From Pseudobutyrivibrio sp. 49 (GTDB lineage Bacteria > Bacillota > Clostridia > Lachnospirales > Lachnospiraceae), in NCBI RefSeq assembly GCF_900100545.1, contig NZ_FNDP01000001.1:535115-599114 (forward strand): 64,000 nucleotides of DNA, given 5' to 3'. The position numbers were made by a program, and so were the translations under genes. This document shows, one piece after another, positions 24,397 to 33,362 of this stretch; position 1 is the first letter of the stretch; each line of letters starts with the position of its first letter. Below the pieces are notes generated by a model that made no database searches, had not been told where the DNA came from, and saw only the letters and a list, made by a program, of their open reading frames with translations.

Positions 24397-25524
24397 ATGG
24401 CTAACATTGAAGATTATCTGATTTGGCGAGGAGACGTACCATTTGATATTGACCCATTTAACGAGGTCGACAATGCTGTCTTATGCGAGCTTGTATATAC
24501 AGCCTTCGATGGTATAGTCCCAGGACCAGGCTTAAAGGAAAAGATTTCAATAGAAGACGCCTGTGACTTATTTTTTGAAAAACATTCTGAAAATGAGCTA
24601 CTGGCAAGGACTTCCCTTACAAAACGCGCGCCTTTTCTTATAAGAGAAATGGCTCATTCTAAGAGATTTGGCGGTATGAAGCTTTCTGGTTTTGTTAACG
24701 AGCTTGATGCTGAAGAGCAAAGTCAGTTTGCTGTATGCACCTTTTACCTGCCAGATGGCACTATCTATGTTGCATTCCGTGGTACCGATGACAGTCTTAT
24801 TGGATGGAAAGAGGATTTCAATATGTCCTTTTCGCCAGGGACAGGTGGTCAGTTAAAGGCTGTAGAATACTTAAATAAAAATTTTGCCCGAACAATGAAG
24901 CAGCTTCGTATAGGAGGTCATTCAAAGGGTGGAAGCTTTGCCTTATATGGTTCAGCATTTTGTAAACCTCACATAAAGGATAATATTATAGAAATTTATA
25001 ATAACGATGGCCCTGGCTTTATTCCTGAAATTCTTAAAACACCAGAATACAAGTCCGTAATTAAAAGAGTACACAAATATATTCCAAATGAATCTATTAT
25101 CGGAATGATGATGTACACTAAAGCAAAGATTTCTGTTGTATCCTCTAATACAAAAGGGTTAAGCCAACATGATTTATTTAGTTGGCAGGTGGTTCGTAAT
25201 AGATTTACAAAGGTAGATTCTGTAGCAAATTCATCAGTTATGATTGATGAAATAATGAAAGAATGGACTAAGAAGTTTGACTACGAAACCAGAGAAGCGT
25301 TTGGTGACGTATTCTTTGAGCTTTTATCTAATTCTGGAGCTACGAAAATGTCCCATATTACAGGCAATAAAGTAAAATCTATTGCAATAGTTACTAAGGA
25401 AATCCAGGAATTGGATCCAGAAAACCAGGCAATAGTCATAGACGTTCTGAAACATTTGATGGCAGTAGGCGGAGATACCCTTAAAAATACGGTACTTTCC
25501 AAGCTTCCAAAAATGCAAAAGTAA
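24397..25524 (+). CDS. Alpha/beta-hydrolase-like protein, DUF2974 (Mbeg1-like)
   Basis: This 375-residue protein resembles the DUF2974 family of lipase-like proteins. The YVAFRGTDDS segment (124-133) fits the oxyanion-hole region, and GGHSKGGSFAL has the nucleophile elbow with Ser176 (GXSXG). No signal peptide is seen, so it appears cytoplasmic. The substrate is unknown. It ends a run that starts with parE, and the groE promoter region lies directly downstream. The ribosome-binding site is the GAGG inside the end of the previous gene. Confidence 0.82.
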   Translation: MANIEDYLIWRGDVPFDIDPFNEVDNAVLCELVYTAFDGIVPGPGLKEKISIEDACDLFFEKHSENELLARTSLTKRAPFLIREMAHSKRFGGMKLSGFVNELDAEEQSQFAVCTFYLPDGTIYVAFRGTDDSLIGWKEDFNMSFSPGTGGQLKAVEYLNKNFARTMKQLRIGGHSKGGSFALYGSAFCKPHIKDNIIEIYNNDGPGFIPEILKTPEYKSVIKRVHKYIPNESIIGMMMYTKAKISVVSSNTKGLSQHDLFSWQVVRNRFTKVDSVANSSVMIDEIMKEWTKKFDYETREAFGDVFFELLSNSGATKMSHITGNKVKSIAIVTKEIQELDPENQAIVIDVLKHLMAVGGDTLKNTVLSKLPKMQK

Positions 25525-25559
25525 GAAAAAACGAGAAAAAAAGAGAAATAAAGAGTTTT

Positions 25560-25624
25560 TAATAGGATTCTATTGAAATTCTTCCTTCCGATTTAGTTGA
25601 AAGTTTTTCAATAGAATCCTATTA
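25560..25624. repeat. Perfect 19-bp inverted repeat upstream of groES
   Basis: TAATAGGATTCTATTGAAA (25560-25578) and its exact complement (25606-25624) are separated by 27 bases. Each arm is also nearly palindromic (AATAG..CTATT), so the element looks like two copies of an operator as well as one big hairpin. The right arm covers the -10 of the groE promoter. It may also act as terminator for the upstream gene. Confidence 0.8.
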
Positions 25625-25625
25625 T
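25597..25625 (+). promoter_or_regulatory. groESL promoter
   Basis: TTGAAA (25597-25602) and TATTAT (25620-25625) are spaced by 17 bases, a good vegetative sigma-A promoter. The start point would be about 25632, just before the CIRCE element. Confidence 0.8.
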
Positions 25626-25636
25626 ACTTTTTGTAG

Positions 25637-25663
25637 TTAGCACTCGTATACAATGAGTGCTAA
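25637..25663. promoter_or_regulatory. CIRCE operator (HrcA binding site)
   Basis: TTAGCACTC, nine bases, then GAGTGCTAA is an exact match to the CIRCE consensus. HrcA binds this site and represses chaperonin genes until heat stress. It lies just downstream of the predicted start point, so it would be in the 5' leader of groES. Confidence 0.97.
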
Positions 25664-25701
25664 CAGAATGACAGAGATTATTATTTAGGAGGTAATATAA
25701 A

Positions 25702-25986
25702 ATGAAATTGGTTCCATTAACAGATCGCGTTGTATTAAAGCAGTGCGAGGCAGAAGAGACTACAAAATCAGGAATTATTCTTGCATCAGCAGCACAGGAG
25801 AAGCCACAGGAGGCACTTGTAATCGCTGTTGGTCCAGGTGGGGTTGTAGATGGTAAGGAAGTTACTATGCAGGTAAAGGAAGGCCAGAAGGTTATCTACT
25901 CTAAGTACGCAGGTACTGAGGTTAAGCTTGAAGGCGAAGAATACATTATCGTTCGTCAGAATGATATTCTTGCAGTTGTTGAATAA
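25702..25986 (+). CDS. groES: Co-chaperonin GroES
   Basis: GroES is the heptameric lid of the GroEL folding chamber. The 94-residue protein begins MKLVPLTDRVVLK, has the mobile loop around EETTKSGIILA (about 18-28) that docks on GroEL, and the family's VGPG and KYAGTEVKLEG segments. Length is typical. A TTAGGAGG site precedes the ATG. groEL follows after 35 bases. Expression is expected to be heat-inducible through CIRCE. Confidence 0.98.
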   Translation: MKLVPLTDRVVLKQCEAEETTKSGIILASAAQEKPQEALVIAVGPGGVVDGKEVTMQVKEGQKVIYSKYAGTEVKLEGEEYIIVRQNDILAVVE

Positions 25987-26015
25987 TCTAAATTCAAAAT
26001 ACAGAAAAGAGGTAA

Positions 26016-27656
<1,641 letters not shown>

Positions 27657-27680
27657 AATTCACTTAAAAATGTTTTATTT

Positions 27681-27722
27681 CACCGCTGGTTATGGTATCA
27701 TAATCAGCGGTGCTTTTATTTT
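27681..27722 (+). terminator. Terminator after groEL
   Basis: CACCGCTG (27681-27688) pairs with CAGCGGTG (27705-27712), and GTTATG with CATAAT continues the stem to a GTAT loop; CTTTTATTTT follows. This is a strong intrinsic terminator closing the groESL operon. Confidence 0.9.
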
Positions 27723-27748
27723 AAGCAATACAATTTTCGAGGTGAATT

Positions 27749-28621
27749 ATGAGTAAAGTAGCAATACTTACAGATAGCAATAGTGGCATTACTCAGGAAG
27801 AGTCTAAAAAATTAGGTATCTTCGTTGAGCCAATGCCTTTTTATATTGATGGACAGTTATATTACGAGGACATCGACCTTAGTCAGGACGAGTTTTATGA
27901 GAAGCTTACCCAAGGCGGAGAAATTACTACTTCAATGCCTATCACAGGTAATCTTATGGATTCCTGGGATAAGATTCTTGAAGAATATGATGAGCTTGTT
28001 TACATTCCTATGTCATCTGGCCTTTCATCATCTTGTGCCACAGCAAAGATGTTGTCAGAGGATTATGATGGAAGAGTTGTTGTTGTAGATAATCAGCGTA
28101 TATCCGTTACACAGAAGCTTTCAGCTTTAGAAGCTAAGAAGCTTGCGGATATGGGTAAGAGTGCACAAGAAATTTGCGACGCACTTATGGAAATTAAATC
28201 TGCATCTACAATTTATATTACAGTTGATACTCTTGAATACTTGAAGAAGGGTGGAAGACTTACTCCTGCTGTAGCAGCTATTGGTTCCTTGCTTAAGATT
28301 AAGCCTGTTCTATCTATCTATGGAGAAAAGCTTGATAAATACAGCATGGCACGTACCATGAAGGCTGCAAAGCAGACTATGATAGAAGCTTTAAAAAAGG
28401 ATATGAAAGATGTCCTTCATACAGATAATTTTGATGATGTTGTTATTTCTGTAGCACATACTCAGAATCAGGAAGCAGCTGAGAAATTCCGTGAAGAACT
28501 ATTAGAAGAATTTCCTGTTAAAAATATTTGGATAGATCCGTTATCATTATCAGTTTCATGTCATATTGGACCAGGCGCTTTAGCTTGTACAGTTACAAAG
28601 AAGCTGATTGATATAGAATAA
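27749..28621 (+). CDS. DegV-family fatty-acid-binding protein
   Basis: DegV proteins bind fatty acids; some serve as FakB subunits that present fatty acid to the kinase FakA. The 290-residue protein has the typical start VAILTDSNSGI, the TSMPITGNL segment and YIPMSSGLSSS lining the head-group pocket, and a GGRLTPA segment near 168. Length is typical. No FakA gene is in the window. It lies between groEL's terminator and purA, 27 bases before the latter, with GAGGTG upstream of the ATG. Confidence 0.9.
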   Translation: MSKVAILTDSNSGITQEESKKLGIFVEPMPFYIDGQLYYEDIDLSQDEFYEKLTQGGEITTSMPITGNLMDSWDKILEEYDELVYIPMSSGLSSSCATAKMLSEDYDGRVVVVDNQRISVTQKLSALEAKKLADMGKSAQEICDALMEIKSASTIYITVDTLEYLKKGGRLTPAVAAIGSLLKIKPVLSIYGEKLDKYSMARTMKAAKQTMIEALKKDMKDVLHTDNFDDVVISVAHTQNQEAAEKFREELLEEFPVKNIWIDPLSLSVSCHIGPGALACTVTKKLIDIE

Positions 28622-28648
28622 TTTAGGCAATATTTTAGGAGGATTGTT

Positions 28649-29923
28649 ATGGTAAAAGCAGTTGTAGGCGCCAATTGGGGCGACGAAGGAAAAGGCAAGA
28701 TTACTGACATGATGGCTGCAAACGCTGACATCATAGTTCGTTTTCAGGGAGGAGCTAATGCTGGTCATACTATCGTAAATAATTACGGTAAATTTGCTCT
28801 TCATACATTACCTTCCGGAGTATTTTATAGTCACACCACAAGTATTATTGGAAATGGTGTAGCTCTTAATATTCCAATCCTTATTAATGAGATCAACTCC
28901 ATTGTTGAGAAGGGAGTACCTGCACCAAAGATTTTGGTATCAGACAGAGCTCAGATTGTAATGCCATATCATATTCTCTTTGATCAATATGAAGAAGAAC
29001 GTCTTGGAAAGGCTTCTTTCGGTTCAACAAAGAGTGGTATCGCTCCATTCTACTCAGATAAATATGCAAAAATTGGATATCAGGTTCAGGAGCTTTTTGA
29101 TGAGAAGCTTTTAAAGGAAAAGGTAGTTCGTACTTGCGAGCAGAAGAATGTTCTTTTAGAGCATCTTTATCACAAGCCACTTCTTACACCAGAAGAGCTT
29201 CTTAATACACTTCACGAGTACAGAGATATGATTGCACCTTATGTTTGCGATACTTCTGCATATCTTTGGAATGCACTTAAGGAAGACAAAACAATTCTCC
29301 TTGAGGGACAGCTTGGCACACTTAAGGATCCTGATCATGGCATTTATCCTATGGTTACATCTTCATCAACACTTGCACCTTATGGTTGTATTGGTGCTGG
29401 TATCCCGGCTCAGGAGCTTAAGCAGGTGGTTACAGTATGTAAGGCTTATTCTTCAGCAGTAGGTGCTGGAGCCTTCGTTTCAGAAATCTTTGGAGATGAG
29501 GCTGATGAGCTCAGACGTCGCGGAGGCGATGGTGGTGAGTTTGGTGCTACAACTGGACGTCCTCGTCGTATGGGTTGGTTCGACTGTGTTGCATCAAAAT
29601 ATGGATGTAGAATGCAGGGTACAACAGATGTAGCCTTCACAGTAGTTGATGTTCTTGGATACCTCGATGAAATTCCAGTTTGTGTTGGATATGAAATCGA
29701 TGGAGAAGTTACTACCGATTTCCCTGTTACATCTAAGCTTGAAAAGGCTAAGCCAGTTCTTGTTACTCTTCCAGGATGGAAGTGCGATATTCGTGGTATT
29801 AAGAAATACGAAGATCTTCCAGAAAACTGCCGTGAGTACATTGAATTTATTGAGAAGGAGATTGGCTTCCCAATTACAATGATTTCAAACGGTCCTAGCA
29901 GAGACGATATTATTTATAGATAA
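28649..29923 (+). CDS. purA: Adenylosuccinate synthetase
   Basis: PurA joins IMP and aspartate using GTP to make adenylosuccinate, the first committed step to AMP. The 424-residue protein starts with the GTP-binding motif GANWGDEGKGKITD, has the catalytic Asp and the GGANAGHTIV segment with the catalytic His, and ends with a GTP-specificity region. Several segments (TGRPRRMGWFDC) fit the family. Length is typical. An AGGAGG site precedes the ATG and a strong terminator follows. Confidence 0.96.
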   Translation: MVKAVVGANWGDEGKGKITDMMAANADIIVRFQGGANAGHTIVNNYGKFALHTLPSGVFYSHTTSIIGNGVALNIPILINEINSIVEKGVPAPKILVSDRAQIVMPYHILFDQYEEERLGKASFGSTKSGIAPFYSDKYAKIGYQVQELFDEKLLKEKVVRTCEQKNVLLEHLYHKPLLTPEELLNTLHEYRDMIAPYVCDTSAYLWNALKEDKTILLEGQLGTLKDPDHGIYPMVTSSSTLAPYGCIGAGIPAQELKQVVTVCKAYSSAVGAGAFVSEIFGDEADELRRRGGDGGEFGATTGRPRRMGWFDCVASKYGCRMQGTTDVAFTVVDVLGYLDEIPVCVGYEIDGEVTTDFPVTSKLEKAKPVLVTLPGWKCDIRGIKKYEDLPENCREYIEFIEKEIGFPITMISNGPSRDDIIYR

Positions 29924-29931
29924 TCAATTAA

Positions 29932-29968
29932 AATTGCTTTACAATATAGTTGTAAAGCAATTTTTTTT
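29932..29968 (+). terminator. Terminator after purA
   Basis: AATTGCTTTACAA (29932-29944) and TTGTAAAGCAATT (29950-29962) form a perfect 13-bp stem with a 5-base loop, followed by a run of T. Confidence 0.93.
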
Positions 29969-29988
29969 GTTTAGGAGGAGCTGGAGTT

Positions 29989-30618
29989 ATGGGGGCATTT
30001 TTGAATTCTAAGAAATTAAAGATAGCTTTATTGATTCTTGTTCTGATACTGATTGGCGCCTTTATAGCTATTATTTATATGAATCATGTATGGAATAGTG
30101 AAAATCCGCCTTTAGGATTGCTCAATCCCAGCGACGAAACAATTATATCCAATACCCCATCCATAGCAGATAAACTTGATAAAGAAAGCGAAAAAAAGGA
30201 TAAGGGTGAGCAAATAATCTATATACCAAAAGAAGAGGTTTATAAGTTCACTATGACTGATTCAAATGGTATTGAACTTTATTTCGAAAAGATTAATGAT
30301 CAGTGGATTTATACTGATAATACTGATATCAGTTTAAATCAGAGTCGAATTGATAATGTTCTAAATTATTTGTGTGATATTCATAGTATCGATTATATTG
30401 AAAATGCAAATGGCGAAGATTATGGCTTAAACACAGAGTCAAAAGTATTTTCGATAGAAGATTCTACTGGAGACGCAATCTATATTTCTATAGGCGATAA
30501 GAATGAAAAAGGAAATATTTATTTTGCAGTGAATTATGATTTTTCTACAATATATGTAAATAGCGGTAAAATAGGCAATATATCAGAATATGCCATTCAG
30601 GATATGGTACAGCTTTAA
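29989..30618 (+). CDS. DUF4340-like membrane-anchored protein
   Basis: This 209-residue protein has one membrane segment near the N-terminus (about 11-31, ALLILVLILIGAFIAIIY) and an extracytoplasmic domain. The domain resembles DUF4340: a strand-rich W-I-Y-T-D region, a DYGLNTESKVFSI segment and a conserved ISIGDKNEKGNIYFAV region. Its function is unknown; DUF4340 proteins often accompany gliding or ABC-transport systems, but no such partners are present. An AGGAGGAG site precedes the ATG. It lies between the purA terminator and the rpsO promoter and is probably its own unit. Confidence 0.7.
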   Translation: MGAFLNSKKLKIALLILVLILIGAFIAIIYMNHVWNSENPPLGLLNPSDETIISNTPSIADKLDKESEKKDKGEQIIYIPKEEVYKFTMTDSNGIELYFEKINDQWIYTDNTDISLNQSRIDNVLNYLCDIHSIDYIENANGEDYGLNTESKVFSIEDSTGDAIYISIGDKNEKGNIYFAVNYDFSTIYVNSGKIGNISEYAIQDMVQL

Positions 30619-30646
30619 TATAAGCTAGTTTATGATTTTTTCTTTG

Positions 30647-30675
30647 TTTACATATTTTACTGGCTGTGCTATTAT
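30647..30675 (+). promoter_or_regulatory. rpsO promoter
   Basis: TTTACA (30647-30652) and TATTAT (30670-30675) are spaced by exactly 17 bases. The predicted start near 30682 leaves an 86-base leader that folds before rpsO. Confidence 0.82.
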
Positions 30676-30691
30676 ACTAAAGTACGATTTA

Positions 30692-30735
30692 CTGTAACTC
30701 AGGTTTTGGACACTCCGACCTTTCCTTAGTTACGG
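30692..30735 (+). promoter_or_regulatory. Candidate S15 autoregulatory leader RNA
   Basis: CTGTAACTCAGG (30692-30703) pairs with CCTTAGTTACGG (30724-30735), leaving one mismatch and one wobble, around an inner region with GGT..GACC complementarity. S15 represses its own synthesis through leader structures in several bacterial groups; this leader sits between the promoter and the rpsO ribosome-binding site, where such control is expected. The specific S15-binding motif was not demonstrated. Confidence 0.6.
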
Positions 30736-30767
30736 CATATTAATAGTTTTATTAGGAGGTAATTAAA

Positions 30768-31034
30768 ATGATTACAAAAGAGAAAAAGCAGGCAATTATC
30801 AATGAGTACGCTAGAACAGCTGGTGACACAGGTTCTCCAGAGGTTCAGATTGCAGTTCTTACAGCTCGTATCTCAGAGCTTACAGAGCATCTTAAGGCTA
30901 ACCCAGGTGATCATCATTCACGTCGTGGTATGATGAAGATGGTTGGTAAGAGAAGAAACCTTCTTGCATACCTTAAGAACACAGATATTGAGAGATATCG
31001 TTCAATTATTGAGCGTCTTGGCTTAAGAAAGTAA
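30768..31034 (+). CDS. rpsO: 30S ribosomal protein S15
   Basis: S15 binds the central domain of 16S rRNA early in 30S assembly. The 88-residue protein has the family features [17 protein letters not shown], the [21 protein letters not shown] segment that contacts rRNA, and the [14 protein letters not shown] end. Length is typical. An AGGAGG site precedes the ATG. It is followed by a terminator, then pnp, the usual bacterial order. Confidence 0.98.
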   Translation: MITKEKKQAIINEYARTAGDTGSPEVQIAVLTARISELTEHLKANPGDHHSRRGMMKMVGKRRNLLAYLKNTDIERYRSIIERLGLRK

Positions 31035-31041
31035 TCTATAC

Positions 31042-31069
31042 GAGCGGAGTGTATTCTCCGCTCATTTTT
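31042..31069 (+). terminator. Terminator after rpsO
   Basis: GAGCGGAG (31042-31049) pairs with CTCCGCTC (31056-31063), followed by ATTTTT. Readthrough into pnp is possible since no strong separate pnp promoter is visible. Confidence 0.85.
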
Positions 31070-31086
31070 CTATGATTTAGTTTTCG

Positions 31087-31183
31087 AGCCCAATCCGAAG
31101 CCACTGAATTTGTTAGCGAAAGACTTATAATAAGTCAAGGTTCTAGAAGTTCGCTTCATTTTCAGTAGTTTCGGGTTAGAGCT
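31087..31183 (+). other. Structured leader upstream of pnp
   Basis: The rpsO-pnp gap can fold into a long imperfect stem. CCGAAG (31095-31100), ACTGAA (31103-31108) and AGCGAA (31115-31120) face TTCGCT, TTCAGT and TTTCGG on the other side (31150-31174), with wobble pairs extending the base. Inside sit a perfect GACTTA-TAA-TAAGTC hairpin (31122-31136) and a TTCTAGAA palindrome. This gives a multi-branched RNA 30 bases before the pnp ribosome-binding site. PNPase autoregulates through a leader hairpin in E. coli; a similar role here is inference. Confidence 0.6.
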
Positions 31184-31214
31184 TAATATAATTTAAGTTT
31201 ATAAGGAGAAAACC

Positions 31215-33296
31215 ATGAAGACATTTACAATGGATTTAGCTGGTAGAACACTTCGTGTAGATATCGGCAGAGTTGCAGCTCAGGCTAATGGAGCAGCATT
31301 TATTCAGTATGGTGATACAACAGTTCTTTCAACTGCTACAGCATCTGATAAGCCACGTGATGGCATCGATTTCTTCCCTCTTTCAGTAGAGTTCGAAGAG
31401 AAGACATACGCAGTAGGTAAGATTCCAGGTGGATTTAATAAGAGAGAAGGTAAGGCATCTGAGAACGCAGTTCTTACATCTCGTGTTATCGACAGACCTA
31501 TGCGTCCACTTTTCCCAAAGGATTATCGTAACGACGTTACACTTAACAATATGGTTATGGCTGTTGACCCACAGTGCCGTCCAGAGCTTGTTGCTATGCT
31601 TGGTGCTGCTATTTCAACATGTATTTCAGATATCCCATTTGATGGTCCATGTGCTATGACACAGATGGGTATGGTTGATGGTGAGTTAATCGTTAACCCT
31701 TCACAGGAGCAGTGGGATAAGGGCGACCTTAAGCTTACAGTTGCTTCTACAAGAGAAAAGGTAATCATGATTGAGGCTGGTGCTAACATCATCCCTGAGG
31801 ATAAGATGATTGAAGCCATCTACAAGTGCCACGATGTTAACCAGACAATCATCAACTTCATCGATGAGATGGTTAAGGAATGTGGTAAGCCAAAGCACGA
31901 GTACACATCATGTGCTATTCCAGAAGAGCTTTTTGCTAAGATGAAAGAAATCGTTCCTCCAACAGAGATGGAGGAAGCTGTATTCACAGATGAGAAGCAG
32001 GTTCGTGAGGAGAATATTCGTCAGATTACAGAGCGTCTTGAGGAAGCTTTTGCAGAGAACGAAGAATGGCTTGCAGTTCTTGGTGAGGCTATTTATCAGT
32101 ATGAGAAGAAGACAGTTCGCAAGATGATTCTTAAGGATCATAAGCGTCCAGATGGACGTCAGCTTGATCAGATTCGTCCACTTGCAGCTGAGGTTGATAT
32201 TATTCCACGTGTTCACGGTTCATCAATGTTCACACGTGGTCAGACACAGATTTGTGACGTAGTAACACTCGCTCCTCTTTCAGAGGCACAGAAGATTGAT
32301 GGTCTTGATGCCTTCGTTACAGAGAAGAGATATATGCACCACTACAATTTCCCTGCATACTCAGTAGGTGAAACAAAGCCTTCTAGAGGACCAGGACGTC
32401 GTGAGATTGGTCACGGTGCACTTGCAGAGAGAGCACTTCTCCCTGTACTTCCTACACCAGAGGAGTTCCCATATGCAATCCGTGCCGTTTCAGAGACATT
32501 TGAGTCAAACGGTTCTACATCAATGGCTTCTACATGTGCATCTTGTATGTCACTTATGGCTGCTGGTGTTCCACTTAAGGCTATGGTAGCTGGTATCTCT
32601 TGTGGTCTTGTTACAGGTGATACAGATGACGATTTCGTACTTCTTACAGATATTCAGGGTCTTGAGGACTTCTTCGGAGATATGGACTTCAAGGTTACTG
32701 GTACAAAAGAAGGTATCACAGCTATCCAGATGGATATTAAGATTCACGGTCTTACACGTCCAATCGTTGAGGGCGCTATCGCTCGTTGTCGTGAAGCTAG
32801 ATTCTTCATCATGGACAACTGCATGAGCAAGGCAATCGCTGAGCCACGTCCACAGGTTGGCGAGTACGCTCCAAAGATTATTCAGCTTTCTATCGATCCA
32901 GAGAAGATTGGTGATGTTGTTGGACAGCGTGGAAAGACAATCAACGAAATCATTGCAAGATGTGATGTTAAGATTGATATTACAGATGAAGGCAACGTTT
33001 CTATCTGCGGTACAGATGCTGCTAAGATGGATGAGGCTAAGAAGATGATTGAAATCATTACTACAGATTTCGAAAAGGATCAGATTCTTACAGGTAAGGT
33101 TGTCAGCATTAAAGAATTCGGTGCATTCATCGAGTTTGCTCCAGGCAAGGAAGGAATGGTTCACATTTCTAAGATTGCTAAGGAGAGAATTGATAGAGTA
33201 GAAGATGTTCTTACACTTGGCGATACTGTTAAGGTTGTTTGCCTTGGCAAGGACAAGATGGGACGTATTAGCTTCTCTATCAAGGACGTACAGTAA
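31215..33296 (+). CDS. pnp: Polyribonucleotide nucleotidyltransferase (PNPase)
   Basis: PNPase degrades RNA from the 3' end by phosphorolysis as a trimer. The 693-residue protein has two RNase PH-like domains (about 10-220 and 300-530) separated by a helical linker, then a KH domain (about 550-610, with VVGQRGKTINEI) and an S1 RNA-binding domain (about 620-692). The active-site region is in the second RNase PH core, including GSTSMAS and GLVTGD segments. Length is typical. A structured leader and an AAGGAGA site precede the ATG. Confidence 0.97.
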   Translation: MKTFTMDLAGRTLRVDIGRVAAQANGAAFIQYGDTTVLSTATASDKPRDGIDFFPLSVEFEEKTYAVGKIPGGFNKREGKASENAVLTSRVIDRPMRPLFPKDYRNDVTLNNMVMAVDPQCRPELVAMLGAAISTCISDIPFDGPCAMTQMGMVDGELIVNPSQEQWDKGDLKLTVASTREKVIMIEAGANIIPEDKMIEAIYKCHDVNQTIINFIDEMVKECGKPKHEYTSCAIPEELFAKMKEIVPPTEMEEAVFTDEKQVREENIRQITERLEEAFAENEEWLAVLGEAIYQYEKKTVRKMILKDHKRPDGRQLDQIRPLAAEVDIIPRVHGSSMFTRGQTQICDVVTLAPLSEAQKIDGLDAFVTEKRYMHHYNFPAYSVGETKPSRGPGRREIGHGALAERALLPVLPTPEEFPYAIRAVSETFESNGSTSMASTCASCMSLMAAGVPLKAMVAGISCGLVTGDTDDDFVLLTDIQGLEDFFGDMDFKVTGTKEGITAIQMDIKIHGLTRPIVEGAIARCREARFFIMDNCMSKAIAEPRPQVGEYAPKIIQLSIDPEKIGDVVGQRGKTINEIIARCDVKIDITDEGNVSICGTDAAKMDEAKKMIEIITTDFEKDQILTGKVVSIKEFGAFIEFAPGKEGMVHISKIAKERIDRVEDVLTLGDTVKVVCLGKDKMGRISFSIKDVQ

Positions 33297-33318
33297 AACT
33301 AATTAGCTAGCTATTTTA

Positions 33319-33350
33319 ATGCGCCTGGCTCTTTGTCGGGCGCATTTTTT
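33319..33350 (+). terminator. Terminator after pnp
   Basis: AATGCGCC (33319-33326 region) pairs with GGCGCATT, followed by TTTTTT. It lies just before the ABC-F gene, whose real start is therefore taken at 33363 and not at an upstream in-frame TTG at 33333 inside this hairpin. Confidence 0.85.
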
Positions 33351-33362
33351 AAGGAAAAAATC

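Noticed and set aside
32550-33164. 204-codon open frame on the minus strand opposite pnp
   Set aside because: The plus strand encodes the KH and S1 regions of PNPase with strong conservation; the antisense product has no recognisable motif and no ribosome-binding site.
33333-33362. Upstream TTG start for the ABC-F gene
   Set aside because: It lies inside the pnp terminator hairpin, and the ATG at 33363 matches the family N-terminus.
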